In this document: in pieces, positions 16,080 to 25,129 of the stretch
Layout: the number at the start of each line of letters is the position of its first letter
Position numbering within the stretch: the first letter of the stretch is position 1
From: JAYVJH01 sp043777595
GTDB taxonomy: Bacteria > Bacteroidota > Bacteroidia > Cytophagales > Spirosomataceae
Length of the DNA stretch: 56,333 nt
Reading direction: 5' to 3'
NCBI GenBank assembly: GCA_043777595.1
Contig: JAYWHT010000037.1
Coordinates: forward strand, 1 to 56,333
Program-made: the position numbers and the translations under genes
Notes under the pieces: model-generated
Told to the model about the DNA's origin: nothing
Databases searched by the model: none
The model's input: the letters and a program-made list of their open reading frames with translations, nothing else

Positions 16080-16610
16080 TCATTGATTCACATTGAGTTG
16101 TAAGGTTAGCACTACATCATCGCCCATACCCATTGAGCTACCACCTACTTTCCAATCGTTTCGATTGATGGTAGCACTGCCTTTAAACTGACCTTTGTTG
16201 CCAGTCTGAACAAAGCTAAACGGAATCTTGATATTTTTGGTAGTGGCTTTCATTGTCAAGTCAAAAAAACCAATGTAGCCGTTGGTAGTCTTTTCTACTT
16301 TGGTCGATTTTAAGCTAATTGTCGGATATTTATTGACATTAAAAAACTCTTCTTTTTCTCGCAAATGCTTGTTTCTTAGAAAGTTGTCTGTGTCAATCGT
16401 CTTGGCATCTACGCTAACGCTGATGTTAGTTAGTGGTAGGTTATTTGGGTCAAATATTACTGTTCCTGACAGTCCTTTTAGGTTTCCATTGACACCGAGG
16501 CCAAACATTCTAATTTTAAAATCGACAGTAGCCGTAGTTGGTTTCCAGTTTTGTGCTGATATTGACATACAAAAAATAAGTTGAGAAAATATAAATAATA
16601 CTGTTTTCAT
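16080..16610 (-). CDS. YceI-family periplasmic protein
   Basis: 176 residues with a signal peptide (cleavage after SISAQ) followed by a YceI lipocalin-like barrel: TVDFKIRMFG, LSGTVIFDPN, RNKHLREKEEFFNVNKYP, LTMKATTKNI, and INRNDWKVGG near the end. Family members bind polyisoprenoid chains or similar amphiphiles in the periplasm. Alone on its strand, 195 bp from coaBC. About 60 bp upstream of the start nothing else is visible. Confidence 0.88.
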   Translation of the reverse strand: MKTVLFIFSQLIFCMSISAQNWKPTTATVDFKIRMFGLGVNGNLKGLSGTVIFDPNNLPLTNISVSVDAKTIDTDNFLRNKHLREKEEFFNVNKYPTISLKSTKVEKTTNGYIGFFDLTMKATTKNIKIPFSFVQTGNKGQFKGSATINRNDWKVGGSSMGMGDDVVLTLQLNVNQ

Positions 16611-16805
16611 AGCACAATAGTTTTAAAATTTGTAAGAAATGGCAATCATTGGCTGCAAGAATTTACCCCGAAATCGGTCATTGTCGAACGCTAATTTTGT
16701 GGTCGTGGTATATTGAACAAACTAAAAATTAAGACCAGCTCACACACATAACGCATCTTATCATACCCAGATTGTCGGGTGGCTGACCAAATAGCCATTA
16801 TTTTT

Positions 16806-18035
16806 TTAGAATAATGCCAAAAGTGCGTCAATAATATCTCTGGCTACTTCTTTTTTAGATTTTAGTTCAAAATTTTGGCAACGAATGTCTGTGCCATGCA
16901 TTGACTGAGAAATGATACTTATTTTGTTGGTATCGCCACCAAAGCCTGCGCCAGTATCTTGTAAGGAATTGAGTACGATGGCATCGAAGTTTTTACGTTT
17001 GAGTTTATTGACGGCGTTTTCAAACTCGTTATTGGTTTCGAGTGCAAAACCCACGATGCGCTGGTGTGGTTGTTTGAGTTGGCCAAGCGTGGCAGCTATG
17101 TCGGGTGTTTTTTCGAGTTCGAGTGTCATCTCGTCTTCCTTTTTCTTTATTTTAATATCAGAAACATTCTTTGGCCGATAGTCGGCTACGGCGGCGGCCA
17201 ATATAGCTGCATCGCATTGCTCAAAGACAGACGTAGCCGCTGCATACATTTGTTGAGCCGACTCTACCTGTATGACCGAAACCGATGGCACAAAATCAAG
17301 TGATAGCTTGGTTGGCCCCGTAACCAAATGCACCATTGCGCCCCGTTGCATCAGTTCGTTTACAATCTCAAATCCCATCTTACCACTCGACCGATTGCCA
17401 ATAAACCGCACTGGATCGAGTGCTTCGTAGGTTGGGCCTGCTGTTACGAGTATAGTTTTGCCCGTCATGTCTTGTGTTTTGGCTGTTTGTTTCTCAAAAA
17501 AACCACTCACAAAATCAACGATTTCTTCGGGTTCGGCCATGCGGCCGTTGCCCACTAAGCCACTCGCCAACTCTCCGTAGCCAACAGGAATAACCGCTAC
17601 TTGGTCAGATTTCAATAAATCAAGATTACGGAGCGTTGCGGGGTGTGTCCACATATCTAAGTCCATGGCTGGAGCCACAAAAACAGGGCAGCGGGCTGAG
17701 AGGTAAGTAGCCGTAACGATGTTGTCGCAGAGTCCGTGTGCCATTTTAGATAGCGTAGTGGCGGTGGCTGGTGCAACAATCAAGGCATCGGCCCATAGCC
17801 CCAACTCCACATGATTGTTCCAAGCATTTTCGCTTACTATTTCAGACAGTACAGGCCGTTTTGAGAGTGTAGTAAGCGTAAGCGGTGTTATAAATTGCTT
17901 GGCCGATTCGGTCATTAAGACTTGTACTTCTGCACCAGCTTTAACTAACAGGCGAGTCAAAAAAGCTGCTTTGTAAGCCGCAATACTCCCACTGATGGCC
18001 AGAATTATTTTTTTATTTTTCAATTTTATCGTCAT
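16806..18035 (-). CDS. coaBC: Bifunctional phosphopantothenoylcysteine decarboxylase / phosphopantothenate-cysteine ligase
   Basis: 409 residues from the ATG at 18035; a longer frame to 18113 lacks domain features. The N-terminal CoaC flavoprotein (1-185) has ISGSIAAYKA, catalytic His75 (NNHVELG) and the PAMDLDMW substrate motif. The C-terminal CoaB ligase (190-409) has TAGPTYEALDPVRF, NRSSGKMG and AAVADYRP. It converts 4'-phosphopantothenate to 4'-phosphopantetheine for coenzyme A. Two positions differ from E. coli: the motif Asn125 is Asp, and the flap Cys158 is Ser (GELASGLVG). I believe these are usual in Bacteroidota. coaX lies 4 kb away on the same strand. Confidence 0.95.
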   Translation of the reverse strand: MTIKLKNKKIILAISGSIAAYKAAFLTRLLVKAGAEVQVLMTESAKQFITPLTLTTLSKRPVLSEIVSENAWNNHVELGLWADALIVAPATATTLSKMAHGLCDNIVTATYLSARCPVFVAPAMDLDMWTHPATLRNLDLLKSDQVAVIPVGYGELASGLVGNGRMAEPEEIVDFVSGFFEKQTAKTQDMTGKTILVTAGPTYEALDPVRFIGNRSSGKMGFEIVNELMQRGAMVHLVTGPTKLSLDFVPSVSVIQVESAQQMYAAATSVFEQCDAAILAAAVADYRPKNVSDIKIKKKEDEMTLELEKTPDIAATLGQLKQPHQRIVGFALETNNEFENAVNKLKRKNFDAIVLNSLQDTGAGFGGDTNKISIISQSMHGTDIRCQNFELKSKKEVARDIIDALLALF

Positions 18036-18146
18036 TTGAGCTACAAAGATACTACGGCACAGTCGAGTAGGCCACTGGTCTGGAAGTTGTTTGTTTGGAA
18101 CAACAAACAACACAGGCTTAAAAACACAAAAAATACGTTGTACAAC

Positions 18147-20588
18147 CTAAAACCTAACCCCCAAACTCACCAAAAAATTAGTACCAGCTTGTGGGTAATA
18201 AAAGTTTTCGGTTGTGGTCTTTTTATCAAAAATATAACTGTACGAATAACCGTTAGATTCGTACTTTTGGTTCAAAATATTATTGGCTAATGCACTTACT
18301 GTTAGTTTTTTGTAATTATAAATCAGCCGAACGTCGTTTGTGAAATAAGCATTGAGTTGGCGGTTTCTGCTGCTGGTGTTGTCCAAAAACTGCCGACCTA
18401 CATATTTTGACAATAAGGCTAATTCTAAGTTTTTGGTAGCCGTCCAAACTAACTGACTACCCCCGATGACATTGGGCGAAAAAGCTATATCGCTACTGCC
18501 ATGAGCGATGGTCTGGTAGCCGCCATTTGGGTCGTCATAATCAATCACGTATTCTGTAAAATCATTGATTTTGTTTTGGCTTAGTGTGGCGTTGGCGTTC
18601 CATTTTAGGGTTTTGGTCAATAAAAAAGCACTTTCCAACTCCACACCTGCTCGGTAGCTTTTTGGTACATTTACCCTAATGCCATTACCTACGTCGTTGA
18701 GCTGCCCTGTGAGTACCAGTTGGTTTTTGTAGTTCATCAAATAAGCACCAACTGAGCCTGCAAAGCGACTATTTTGAAATTTATAACCAGCTTCGAGGTC
18801 GTACAATGTTTCGGGATTGAGCGGTATTGTTTTGTTAGACTCTGTAAAATCGTCTCGATTTGGCTCACGATTGGCCACACTAAACGACAAGTACGCCGAG
18901 CTTTGGTCTGACAGTAAATAGGTGAGGCCAAGTTTGGGATTGACAAACGAGTAACTAACATCGTGTAACTGTTGGCGTTGCTGGTTATCGTCGCCCTTGA
19001 TATTGAAATCTACTTTTCTGACCTGTACGTCCGCAAAACCTGTGAGTTTGTCCGAGAGCGAATAATAGATTTTTCCGTACAAATTAAAGTCGGTTTTCTT
19101 GCCCTCGCTGTCGTAGTAATGTTTTCCAAGGTTGGTTGCGCTGACGTATTTACCCGAAATAACTTCTCCAAAATGCTTGCCATCGTACTGGTTCCAGCCG
19201 CCGCCGAGGTTGGCTTTTATTTTATTGAAACTGTTATAGTCTAATGAAAACGTTGTGCCATAAAAATAATTGTCTAACCATCGCCGTCTGACTATATCCG
19301 ACTTTTCGATGCTCGTTGAGCCAATCACCACATCGGGTAGTTTGTATTTAGATAGTTTGTCTTCGTCCTTGAATTGCTCATAATACCCTCGTCCTCGCAC
19401 CAAAAAAGCATTGGCGTTGAGTGTCCAGTTAGGGTTAAGGGTATGCGAAGAAATCAACTGATAATGATCTTGACGATAGTTATCAGTCTGATTGTCATAG
19501 AGATACAAGTTATAGGTTCGGCTGTTTGAGTTCAGTAAATTACTGGCATCTCGTTCGTTGAGGTAATTTCGGTCAATATAAGCCAGCATACCGTCACGGT
19601 CGTTGTGGAGGCGTGCTTCGGGGACTCCCTCCCAGGCTTGGTATGTTTTTTCTTTACCCGAAAACACATTGAGACGCACAAAACTACGTTTTCCAAAATA
19701 ACCACCCGACACATAAAACGAGCGTAAGTCTGAGGTAGCACGGTCGATAAAACCATTGGAACTGAGTTTTGAAAGCCGTGCATCGACCGTAAATTTATTT
19801 TTTAGTAAGCCCGTCCCTGCTTTGACTGTGTGCTTCCAAGTATTAAACGAGCCATACGAGTTGTTGAGTTCGGCGTAAGGCTCTTTTCTAAATTCATTTG
19901 TCAGAATATTGACCGTTGCACCAAAAGCGGCTGCTCCATTGGTCGATGTACCTACGCCTCGCTGAATTTGTACGCTACTTACAGACGAAGCAAAGTCGGG
20001 CATATTGACCCAATATACTCCCTGACTTTCGGCATCGTTGAGCGGAATACCGTTGATGGTTACGTTGATACGAGTTGCATCTGTACCCCTGATGCGAAGT
20101 CCCGTATAGCCCACTCCCGCACCAGCATCAGACGTAGTTACGAGCGAGGGCTGAAAATTGAGTAGTATAGGCAGGTCTTGCCCCAAATTTTGTTTATTTA
20201 TGTCCGTTTTAGACACACTACTAAACGCCATTCCCGATAAAGCATTGGCCCGAGTAGCGCTTACTATTACCTCATCGGCCTGAAATGTACTACGTTTGAG
20301 TTTGATTTGTAACAGATCGAATTTGCTATCTACCAAAACCGTTTCGTAGCCCACAAAGCTAATTTTGAGTTTGTAAATATCTGATTTTAAGTTAGATAAT
20401 TTAAAATTGCCCGCTAAGTCGGAGGTTGTACCTTGTAAGGTGTTTTCGACGAGTACAGTAGCTCCCGATAGTGGTTTTTTGGTTTCGGTGTCGGTAATTT
20501 TACCCACAATGACGTTTTGGGCGAACGCTGGCATACACAGCAATACTCCCATTGCGATGGCCAAAAGACAAGATGTAGTTTTTTGCAC
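18147..20588 (-). CDS. TonB-dependent receptor under TPP riboswitch control (putative thiamine-compound transporter)
   Basis: 813 residues: signal peptide (cleavage after PAFAQ), a CarboxypepD-regulatory-like domain (about 26-105; GKITDTETKKPLSGATV), a TonB plug (about 115-230; GLRIRGTDATRINVTINGIP, then AAFGATVNILT), and a 22-strand outer-membrane barrel ending in the aromatic GVRF typical of OMPs. Substrate is inferred from the TPP riboswitch directly upstream: uptake of thiamine or its precursors across the outer membrane. No thiamine biosynthesis or inner-membrane transporter gene adjoins it. The start codon is GTG; no upstream ATG is possible because the riboswitch occupies that DNA, and the next Met (residue 13) would cut the signal peptide. 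Confidence 0.93.
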   Translation of the reverse strand: MQKTTSCLLAIAMGVLLCMPAFAQNVIVGKITDTETKKPLSGATVLVENTLQGTTSDLAGNFKLSNLKSDIYKLKISFVGYETVLVDSKFDLLQIKLKRSTFQADEVIVSATRANALSGMAFSSVSKTDINKQNLGQDLPILLNFQPSLVTTSDAGAGVGYTGLRIRGTDATRINVTINGIPLNDAESQGVYWVNMPDFASSVSSVQIQRGVGTSTNGAAAFGATVNILTNEFRKEPYAELNNSYGSFNTWKHTVKAGTGLLKNKFTVDARLSKLSSNGFIDRATSDLRSFYVSGGYFGKRSFVRLNVFSGKEKTYQAWEGVPEARLHNDRDGMLAYIDRNYLNERDASNLLNSNSRTYNLYLYDNQTDNYRQDHYQLISSHTLNPNWTLNANAFLVRGRGYYEQFKDEDKLSKYKLPDVVIGSTSIEKSDIVRRRWLDNYFYGTTFSLDYNSFNKIKANLGGGWNQYDGKHFGEVISGKYVSATNLGKHYYDSEGKKTDFNLYGKIYYSLSDKLTGFADVQVRKVDFNIKGDDNQQRQQLHDVSYSFVNPKLGLTYLLSDQSSAYLSFSVANREPNRDDFTESNKTIPLNPETLYDLEAGYKFQNSRFAGSVGAYLMNYKNQLVLTGQLNDVGNGIRVNVPKSYRAGVELESAFLLTKTLKWNANATLSQNKINDFTEYVIDYDDPNGGYQTIAHGSSDIAFSPNVIGGSQLVWTATKNLELALLSKYVGRQFLDNTSSRNRQLNAYFTNDVRLIYNYKKLTVSALANNILNQKYESNGYSYSYIFDKKTTTENFYYPQAGTNFLVSLGVRF

Positions 20589-20591
20589 TTT

Positions 20592-20672
20592 TATTTCCTT
20601 ACGCCAGCATTACCTGGGTCAAGTGATAAGGGTATAATCTCAGCCCGTTGTTATGAGGCACCCCCTTGATGA
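20592..20672 (-). promoter_or_regulatory. TPP (thiamine pyrophosphate) riboswitch
   Basis: Read on the minus strand, the segment has the conserved THI-box elements in order: GGGGTGCC (20657-20664), CTGAGA (20638-20643), ACCCTT, the variable arm, then ACCCAGGTAATGCTGGCG and AAGGAA. Both TPP-binding arms (P2/P3 pyrimidine sensor and P4/P5 pyrophosphate sensor) are present. The closing AAGGAA lies 6-7 nt before the GTG start and can serve as its Shine-Dalgarno. Ligand binding would then block translation of the receptor directly (inference). No separate terminator hairpin fits between aptamer and start. Confidence 0.95.
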
Positions 20673-20680
20673 TTGCGTTG

Positions 20681-20712
20681 CAAAGGTAGTTGCAAAATCG
20701 TTATTAAACAAA
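20681..20712 (-). promoter_or_regulatory. Promoter of the riboswitch-receptor transcript
   Basis: On the minus strand TTTG (20709-20712), a 20-nt spacer and TACCTTTG (20681-20688) make a full match to the Bacteroidota consensus. Transcription would start near 20675, just upstream of the aptamer. The -7 box is identical to that of the rRNA promoter at 55251-55258. Confidence 0.82.
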
Positions 20713-20801
20713 ACTATAAATCTTAACAAGAAACAGAAAAACAATAAATGGATAAACCGCTACCCATATCTCACATCTTAAATCTCGCATCTACTTAGCC
20801 C

Positions 20802-21779
20802 TTACCAGTTTACGCCAGCACCGCTGCCCCCGCCCAAACCGAGTTTGCGAGTAAAAGCCGATGATACCTGCGAGCGGCTCGATACATAGCGCACGCTCAC
20901 ACCCACAAAAGGCGTAAGACCTGGCGTAGAGGCAGTTAGGTTTTCACGGGCGGAGTTAAAGGTTTTGAGTTGCCGAAAACCCGTCATACCGCCTTCGAGC
21001 GAGACATTAAAAACGGTGAATAAATGGGCATTGGCCGAAAACGACAGCCGCACATCTTGATAATTACTTCGGCGCAATAGCTTTTCGGTTGGCCCAATTT
21101 GCTGAAAACCACCACTATAACCATCTACGGCCAGCTTAGTGTCGAAGTGTAGCCAGCCAGCAGGGTGATAGTTGAAATTGACAAAAAACGGCAGTAGGGC
21201 AGTTGCTCGCCAGTGGTCGTTGAGTTTTTTGTTTACACCTACCATTGGTATAACCATAAATCGTTGGTTATAAATCACCGCCGAGCCATATACCACTTGC
21301 GTTTGTAGGCCCAAGATGTGCATTCTGAGCGCACCGCCCCACAAAAAAGGCTGTGGCGTAAAAAACGTTTCGTTGGTTTCGGTAATGCCCAAACCACCTC
21401 CATAAATCCAGAGTCTATCCTTAAAACTTGCATGAAGTAATATAGCCCCTACTGTAGCCGACTTATAGCCTTCGGCTGGTAGTTGTTTATCGTTTATTGT
21501 AGGGTTAATCTGCGTATATTTGGCTACCATCAGTAAGTGATTGGCCTGAATGTCAAATTTTTTGCGAAGACTATACCCCACCTGTACGCCACTGTTGAGG
21601 GGTGTCATACCAAAAAAAGTAGTACGAGTCAGGCCATAGTTTTGTTTGTTGCCCATGTCTGCCGAAGGCATATATTCTGCTCGAAGCGTAACGTTGGGAT
21701 AAAACAAACGGCTTAGTTGAGCTTCTGAAATAGTGGTGAGCAAGAGGCCAATGGCCAGTAATGAAAACGATCGGAGCAT
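20802..21779 (-). CDS. Putative outer-membrane beta-barrel protein
   Basis: 325 residues from the ATG at 21779; a longer frame adds 18 residues without signal-peptide character. A signal peptide (cleavage after ISEAQ) is followed by many alternating hydrophobic/polar segments with aromatic ends (GVQVGYSLRKKFDIQAN, LWIYGGGLGITE, WRATALLPFFVNFNYH), as in a transmembrane barrel. The C-terminus is Gly/Ser-rich and unusual for an OMP. It may belong to the DUF6268-type barrels, but I cannot confirm this. Function unknown. Confidence 0.7.
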   Translation of the reverse strand: MLRSFSLLAIGLLLTTISEAQLSRLFYPNVTLRAEYMPSADMGNKQNYGLTRTTFFGMTPLNSGVQVGYSLRKKFDIQANHLLMVAKYTQINPTINDKQLPAEGYKSATVGAILLHASFKDRLWIYGGGLGITETNETFFTPQPFLWGGALRMHILGLQTQVVYGSAVIYNQRFMVIPMVGVNKKLNDHWRATALLPFFVNFNYHPAGWLHFDTKLAVDGYSGGFQQIGPTEKLLRRSNYQDVRLSFSANAHLFTVFNVSLEGGMTGFRQLKTFNSARENLTASTPGLTPFVGVSVRYVSSRSQVSSAFTRKLGLGGGSGAGVNW

Positions 21780-21945
21780 GACAAGAATTTTTAGGGAATT
21801 AACGCAAAAAAGTGGAAGGTATTGTAAAAACAATGTAAGCTCACCAAGCAGTATCTATCTCAGCTTAGAGTTCTGATTGATTAAATATTCTTAATAGTCC
21901 ATAAAGACGCAGTCAACACAAACCAATAAGATTTGGCATCTATAA

Positions 21946-22719
21946 TTATTTTCGTCCCCCCACCCGTTCGCCAATTATCCGTAAACCGTCAAGTGTATGG
22001 CTTCGGTTGATTTCGACAAACTCGCCGCTCAATGTCTCAATAATAGACGATAGCCCACCAGTGGCTATGGCTATGCAGTCGCCATCTAACTCTCGTCTGA
22101 TGCGGGTTATCATGCCCCTGACCATGTTTTCGTAGCCAATCAAAATACCTGCCTGAATGGCGTGAATGGTATTTTTGCCAATAACCGACTCTGGCAATTT
22201 GAGCGGCACCTCGGGTAGTTGTGCTGTGTTTTTGAACAGTGCCTTGACGGCCGTTTTGAGACCTGGGGCAATGGCTACACCCAAAATCTTGCCTTCGCCC
22301 GTTACGACTGTAAACGTCAGAGCCGTACCAAAGTCCACCACTACACAGTTGCGGTTATATTTGGTAAAAGCCGCCACGGCATTGGCCACCAAGTCAGAGC
22401 CGATTTGATTGGGGTAATCAATCTCGACACTTAGTTCTGGAAAAATAGTAGGCCCAACAACTATAATATTTTTGACAAACACCGCCTCCAACATCGCCTT
22501 GGACGTAGGCGTAAGTGCAGGCACAACACTACTCAGCACCACCGTTTGTACGTCGCCAATAGATAGTTTGGCCGCCTCAAAGTCGCTACGAAGCAGGTTT
22601 TCGTAGTGAGCCGCTGGCTCGTTGGGTAGCGAAGATGTACGAAACACGTGCGCCCATTCGTTATTTATCCAAACACCATAAACAGTGTCGGTATTGCCAA
22701 TATCAACTGCAAGTAGCAT
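21946..22719 (-). CDS. coaX: Type III pantothenate kinase
   Basis: 257 residues, normal length. CoaX signatures: the phosphate-1 loop MLLAVDIGNTDTVYGVW at the N-terminus, the DYPNQIGSDLVANAVAA region, the DFGTALTFTVV phosphate-2 motif, and GYENMVRGM near residue 190. Cytosolic ASKHA-fold kinase that phosphorylates pantothenate with ATP as the first step of CoA synthesis. Type III enzymes are not feedback-inhibited by CoA, unlike CoaA. The later enzyme coaBC is in the same window. Confidence 0.95.
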   Translation of the reverse strand: MLLAVDIGNTDTVYGVWINNEWAHVFRTSSLPNEPAAHYENLLRSDFEAAKLSIGDVQTVVLSSVVPALTPTSKAMLEAVFVKNIIVVGPTIFPELSVEIDYPNQIGSDLVANAVAAFTKYNRNCVVVDFGTALTFTVVTGEGKILGVAIAPGLKTAVKALFKNTAQLPEVPLKLPESVIGKNTIHAIQAGILIGYENMVRGMITRIRRELDGDCIAIATGGLSSIIETLSGEFVEINRSHTLDGLRIIGERVGGRK

Positions 22720-22739
22720 AAATGAGTAAGTTAATGCGA

Positions 22740-22769
22740 CAAATTTAGTAATTTTGTGTTGCCAATCAA
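22740..22769 (-). promoter_or_regulatory. Candidate promoter of coaX
   Basis: On the minus strand TTG (22767-22769), 19 nt, then TAAATTTG (22740-22747) fit the Bacteroidota pattern. The start codon is about 20 nt downstream. A TAATTTTG on the + strand at 22749-22756 could serve the divergent FKBP gene but lacks a -33 partner. Confidence 0.55.
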
Positions 22770-22875
22770 CTTATCGAACGGCTGTACCGATGTGCGAGTG
22801 TACCGGCGTGCTGATTTTTTGTTGATTATCAATAAGTTATATGATTTATAAAATAATTATCCCCATCACAATCAA

Positions 22876-23772
22876 ATGAAATTTACTTATTCTTTCGTTT
22901 CCATTTTTTGTTTTAGTTTATTGTTTTGGTCTTGCAACAAAACACCCATCGACAATACCGCCGAAAACGCCCTTGTCGATAATCAAACAGCGATTGACAA
23001 ATATATTGCCGACAAAAAACTCTTAAACGTAACAAAAACAGCTTCGGGCTTACGTTACCAATATGTTACTCAAAACAGCTCTGGCGCAAAGCCAACCATT
23101 GGCGAAGAAATAAGACTTCACTACAAATTGTTTAGAGTAACCGATGGCTTTGTACTCGATAGCTCAGACAGAACCAAAGGCAAGGAAATTACACTTGGAT
23201 TTGCTTACACGGGTAAAACCTTGCTTTTGGGTATGGAAGAAGCCTTTACGTTTATGAAAAAAGGCGAGCGTATCATTTTGCTCATGCCCAATACCCTTGC
23301 TTATGGCCCACAAACAAGCTCAACTGTACCCGCATATTCGGCTATTGGGGTCGATATGGAAATTGTCAATATCAGAACAGAAGACCAGCAAATAACTGAC
23401 TATATTGCCAGAAAAAAAGCATCATTGCCCGACTCTGCCGCCAGAAAATTTATACCAGAAACAACGGCCTCGGGTCTAAGAGTCATCAAAACCCTGACCA
23501 ACACCAAAGCCATGGTAGCCAATGGCCAAACGGTTAGGTTGAGCTATGCGGGCAAGCTACTCAACGAGTCGCAGTTCGATGCAGGTACATTGTCGGTCGT
23601 TTTGGGAAGTGGCAGTACCATCAAAGGTTTTGAGGAAGGCATCAGTAAAATGCGAATAGGCGAAAAAGCAACCATTATCTTTCCGTCGGCTATTGGTTAT
23701 GGTGCCAATGGCAGTAGCCCAACGATTCCGCCCTTCGCACCACTGATATTTGAAATCGAAATTTTACAATAA
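22876..23772 (+). CDS. Lipoprotein with two FKBP-type peptidyl-prolyl isomerase domains
   Basis: 298 residues. The signal sequence ends FWSC, making Cys20 a likely lipid-anchored residue although the box is atypical. Two FKBP domains follow: residues about 65-165 (GEEIRLHYKLF, LGMEEAFTFMKKGERIILLMP, LAYGP) and about 190-298 (GQTVRLSYAGKL, IKGFEEGISKMRIGEKATIIFP, GYGANG). The second is closer to the consensus. Such lipoproteins help fold envelope proteins; one relative, GldI, is needed for gliding in flavobacteria, but equivalence is not established here. Confidence 0.87.
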   Translation: MKFTYSFVSIFCFSLLFWSCNKTPIDNTAENALVDNQTAIDKYIADKKLLNVTKTASGLRYQYVTQNSSGAKPTIGEEIRLHYKLFRVTDGFVLDSSDRTKGKEITLGFAYTGKTLLLGMEEAFTFMKKGERIILLMPNTLAYGPQTSSTVPAYSAIGVDMEIVNIRTEDQQITDYIARKKASLPDSAARKFIPETTASGLRVIKTLTNTKAMVANGQTVRLSYAGKLLNESQFDAGTLSVVLGSGSTIKGFEEGISKMRIGEKATIIFPSAIGYGANGSSPTIPPFAPLIFEIEILQ

Positions 23773-23773
23773 G

Positions 23774-23851
23774 TTGGTCATGGGTCAATGGTCATCAGTC
23801 ATGGGTTGTTAGTAATTCGTAAATCAAAAATCGTAAATCGTCATTCAAAAT
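23774..23851 (+). repeat. Degenerate short-period repeats in an intergenic region
   Basis: Two low-complexity runs fill the gap before the rhomboid gene: variants of GGTCATGGGT/CAGTCATGGGT (23777-23812), then variants of AATCGTAAATCGT (23814-23851). The first run resembles 26036-26072, inside a coding sequence, and the reverse complement of 47242-47284. Confidence 0.6.
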
Positions 23852-23852
23852 T

Positions 23853-24476
23853 ATGTCTTTAACAGTCGTTATTATAGCTCTCACAACGGGTGTCAGTTGG
23901 TATGCTTGGCGAGATGCTTCGCTGCTCAATCGGCTCATTATGAGTCCCAGACATATTAAAAACCACAACGAATATCACCGACTACTTACTTCTGGGTTTG
24001 TGCATAGCGACTGGAATCACTTGATTTTTAATATGCTAACACTCTATTTTTTTGGTGAAGCCATCGAAAACACGCTGATAGCCATCTTTGGGCAAACACT
24101 TGGTTGGGTCTGCTACTTGGCTTTTTATTTGCTCGGTATCGTTGCGTCAGACGTGCCGAGTTACCTCAAAAACCGCAATAACTATGGCTATGCAGCCTTG
24201 GGTGCGTCGGGTGGGGTGTCGTCGTTGTTGTTTGGTTTTATTTTAATTGCGCCCCTCAACGATGTTTGCTTGTACTTTATGATATGTATTCCTGGGTTTA
24301 TTTTTGGGTTGCTTTATTTGGGTTATTCGTACATTCAGGCCAAACGAGGCATGGACAATATCGGCCACGATGCCCACCTTTATGGCTCGTTGTTTGGTTT
24401 GGTTTTTATGGCTATTCTTGTGCCGAGTGCTGTGCCCAATTTTATAAGTCAGATTGGTTCGTATAGTATTTTTTAA
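23853..24476 (+). CDS. Rhomboid-family intramembrane serine protease
   Basis: 207 residues with six hydrophobic segments. The catalytic dyad is visible: Ser119 in GASGG and His175 in GHDAHLYGS. The HxxxN element in TM2 (His56-Asn60) is also present. Cleaves transmembrane helices within the membrane; the natural substrate is not known. First of a tight set: its stop is 2 bp before the GTG of the PAP2 gene. Confidence 0.9.
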   Translation: MSLTVVIIALTTGVSWYAWRDASLLNRLIMSPRHIKNHNEYHRLLTSGFVHSDWNHLIFNMLTLYFFGEAIENTLIAIFGQTLGWVCYLAFYLLGIVASDVPSYLKNRNNYGYAALGASGGVSSLLFGFILIAPLNDVCLYFMICIPGFIFGLLYLGYSYIQAKRGMDNIGHDAHLYGSLFGLVFMAILVPSAVPNFISQIGSYSIF

Positions 24477-24478
24477 TC

Positions 24479-25129
24479 GTGAAAAACCCACTCAACCACC
24501 TCAAAGCACAACGTTATTTTCTGATTCCTTACCTTTTATTGCTATCAGTTACGGGTATCTTGCAAATTTTATACCGCCAGTCGTTTATTATTTCATACAT
24601 CAATCAACATTATTCTATAGCTGCCGATTGGTTTTTTGAGTACGCCACATTCTTGGGCGATGGGCGGTTTTGTGTGTTGGTTGGGCTACTGTTTTTGGTT
24701 TTTTCTTATTGCAAAGCCATTTTGATATTGAGTACTTATGCCGTTTCGGGGTTGTTGTCAATATTACTCAAAAATCTGTTTGACATGCCTCGCCCATCGG
24801 CTTATTTTGGGTCAATGACTCAGTACTTTCATACCGTTCAAGGCATTGAACTGGCGCAGGCGCATAGTTTTCCGTCTGGCCACACTACTTCGGCTTTTGC
24901 GTTGTTTGTGATGTTGGCTATTTTTACAAACAACAAATACCTCAAACCACTCTGGCTTTTACCGGCCATAGCCGTAGGTTATTCGAGAATGTATTTGTTT
25001 CAACATTTTATGACCGATGTATTTTTTGGATCAATACTCGGCACAATAACGACTTTATTTTTAGATTATTTTTTGAATAATTATTGGAACAACAACCCCA
25101 AAAAATGGCATGAAAAAAGGCTTTTTTAG
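24479..25129 (+). CDS. PAP2-family membrane phosphatase
   Basis: 216 residues, several TM helices. The tripartite phosphatase signature is complete: Lys98...Arg105-Pro106 (KNLFDMPRP), PSGH at 132-135, and Ser169-Arg170 with His176 and Asp180 (SRMYLFQHFMTD). Acts on lipid phosphates such as undecaprenyl pyrophosphate, phosphatidate or phosphatidylglycerophosphate. The start is GTG with no earlier option, because the rhomboid stop is 2 bp away. It overlaps the following glycosyltransferase by 20 bp; the two could share a polyprenyl-phosphate intermediate (inference). Confidence 0.88.
   Translation: MKNPLNHLKAQRYFLIPYLLLLSVTGILQILYRQSFIISYINQHYSIAADWFFEYATFLGDGRFCVLVGLLFLVFSYCKAILILSTYAVSGLLSILLKNLFDMPRPSAYFGSMTQYFHTVQGIELAQAHSFPSGHTTSAFALFVMLAIFTNNKYLKPLWLLPAIAVGYSRMYLFQHFMTDVFFGSILGTITTLFLDYFLNNYWNNNPKKWHEKRLF

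Noticed and set aside
22780..22815. Near-repeat of TGTACCG units upstream of the FKBP gene
   Set aside because: Only two imperfect units; too little to call a repeat or operator.
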